The notes under the pieces: generated by a model | Databases searched by the model: none | Told to the model about the DNA's origin: nothing | The model's input: only the letters and a program-made list of their open reading frames with translations | Translations under genes and position numbers: made by a program | Part shown: piece by piece, positions 63,524-64,000 of the stretch | How positions within the stretch are numbered: position 1 is the first letter of the stretch | Layout of the letters: the number at the start of each line of letters is the position of its first letter | Source: DAOUBP01 sp964474695 | Lineage (GTDB): Bacteria; Chloroflexota; Anaerolineae; CG2-30-64-16 | Assembly: GCA_964474695.1 (NCBI GenBank) | Contig: CAYYTK010000002.1 | Span: forward strand, 186,001 to 250,000 | Direction: 5' to 3' | Length of the DNA: 64,000 bases

Positions 63524-64000
63524 ACGAAGTCCGTCCACTCCACCATGAGCTTGTGCAGCTCCGTCTCCACCGCCTGATATGCCGTACCCAAACGGTGCAC
63601 CCTGCCGACATCGCCGGCCAGGCTGGCGACCTCAAGCTGATGACTCAGCTCGGCAAGTTGTGCCTCCAGCTCATGAATGCGCCCTTCCAGGGCGGCGGCC
63701 ACTTCGGCGCGCTTTTCGGCAGCCTTGCGCTGGCGCCGCTCTTCGCGCGTACGTTCTCGGTCATACTCCGTTGGGCCGGTTTCCTCAGCCACCGCCTCGA
63801 TCTTCGCCTGATCCTCGGTCTCAATGGCCCGTTGGCGCAGGTACTCGTCGTAGTTGCCCTTATAGACGCGCAGCTCGTCACCGTCCACCCGCCAGATGTG
63901 GGTCGCCAACGCTTGCACAATCCAGCGATCGTGCGTCACCAGCAGCACGGTGCCTGGGAAGCTGCGCAGCACCTGCTCCAGGATTTCCTGGGTGTCCAGG
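63520..64000 (-). CDS. ABC-F family ATPase, C-terminal part (cut by window edge)
   Basis: Only the last 160 codons are present; the gene begins beyond 64000. Visible are the end of the second ATPase domain (TVLLVTHDRWIV, the H-loop region) and the typical ABC-F follow-up RVYKGNYDEYLRQR. A charged C-terminal coiled coil (about the last 90 residues) closes the protein. ABC-F proteins act on ribosomes, as translation factors or in antibiotic resistance; which type cannot be told from this part. The stop overlaps the coaE start, so the genes are coupled. Confidence 0.9.
   Translation of the reverse strand, partial: LDTQEILEQVLRSFPGTVLLVTHDRWIVQALATHIWRVDGDELRVYKGNYDEYLRQRAIETEDQAKIEAVAEETGPTEYDRERTREERRQRKAAEKRAEVAAALEGRIHELEAQLAELSHQLEVASLAGDVGRVHRLGTAYQAVETELHKLMVEWTDFV

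Overview
The window is GC-rich, densely packed bacterial DNA. It carries chromosomal housekeeping genes and one long surface-polysaccharide locus. I see no transposase, integrase, phage gene or CRISPR array. Gene content fits a deep-branching Gram-positive-like lineage, most likely Chloroflexota (Anaerolineae-type). The pointers are a yebC-ruvC-ruvA operon, a DnaQ-DinG fusion, paired PspA genes beside solute-binding/VWA proteins, and abundant 7-8 bp repeat arrays. This assignment is inference.

Layout. (1) 0.1-4.9 kb, minus strand: a methyl-cycle operon (mtnA, orphan DNA methyltransferase, PfkB kinase, ahcY) behind a strong promoter, a SAM-I riboswitch and an intrinsic terminator. (2) 4.9-9.5 kb, minus: yebC-ruvC-ruvA-trmH-like, then pyrG with a long leader containing a hairpin. 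(3) 9.6-17.2 kb, plus: enoyl-CoA hydratase, dinG, efp, tRNA-Thr(CGU), a ResB/CcsA-like pair and udk. (4) 17.2-35.4 kb, plus: a cell-surface glycan locus with nucleotide-sugar enzymes, two PLP aminotransferases, acetyltransferases, a flippase, six glycosyltransferases, a polysaccharide deacetylase, a Wzz-type protein, a degenerate tyrosine-kinase-like ATPase and rfbB. (5) 35.4-39.4 kb: prs and secA. (6) 39.4-48.2 kb: an uncharacterised membrane-associated cluster with an ATPase fused to an OmpR-type DNA-binding domain, two PspA paralogues, two proteins with solute-binding-like domains (one fused to VWA), a membrane coiled-coil protein, an orphan LivJ-like lipoprotein and a small membrane protein. 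(7) 48.2-53.6 kb: PIG-L deacetylase, nucleoside hydrolase, CAT-like acyltransferase and two different class II aldolases. (8) 54-56.4 kb: a two-domain glutaredoxin-like oxidoreductase, 3-hydroxyacyl-CoA dehydrogenase and an aldo/keto reductase. (9) 56.4-64 kb, minus: GNAT, trxB, rsmE, phosphorylase, prmA, dnaJ, a small membrane protein, a coaE-GNAT fusion and the 3' end of an ABC-F gene.

The most striking gene is the oxidoreductase at 53975-54616. An in-frame TGA sits exactly where the first cysteine of the second CxxC motif belongs (U-P-Y-C). A 7-bp perfect hairpin lies immediately downstream at the spacing of a bacterial SECIS element. I read it as a selenoprotein.

A second theme is repeat biology. 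Heptamer or octamer arrays, often two convergent arrays forming an inverted repeat, occur between genes and also inside reading frames. They add short peptides to several glycosyltransferases without breaking the frame. Perfect long palindromes with 1-nt loops and REP-like elements are also scattered between and within genes.
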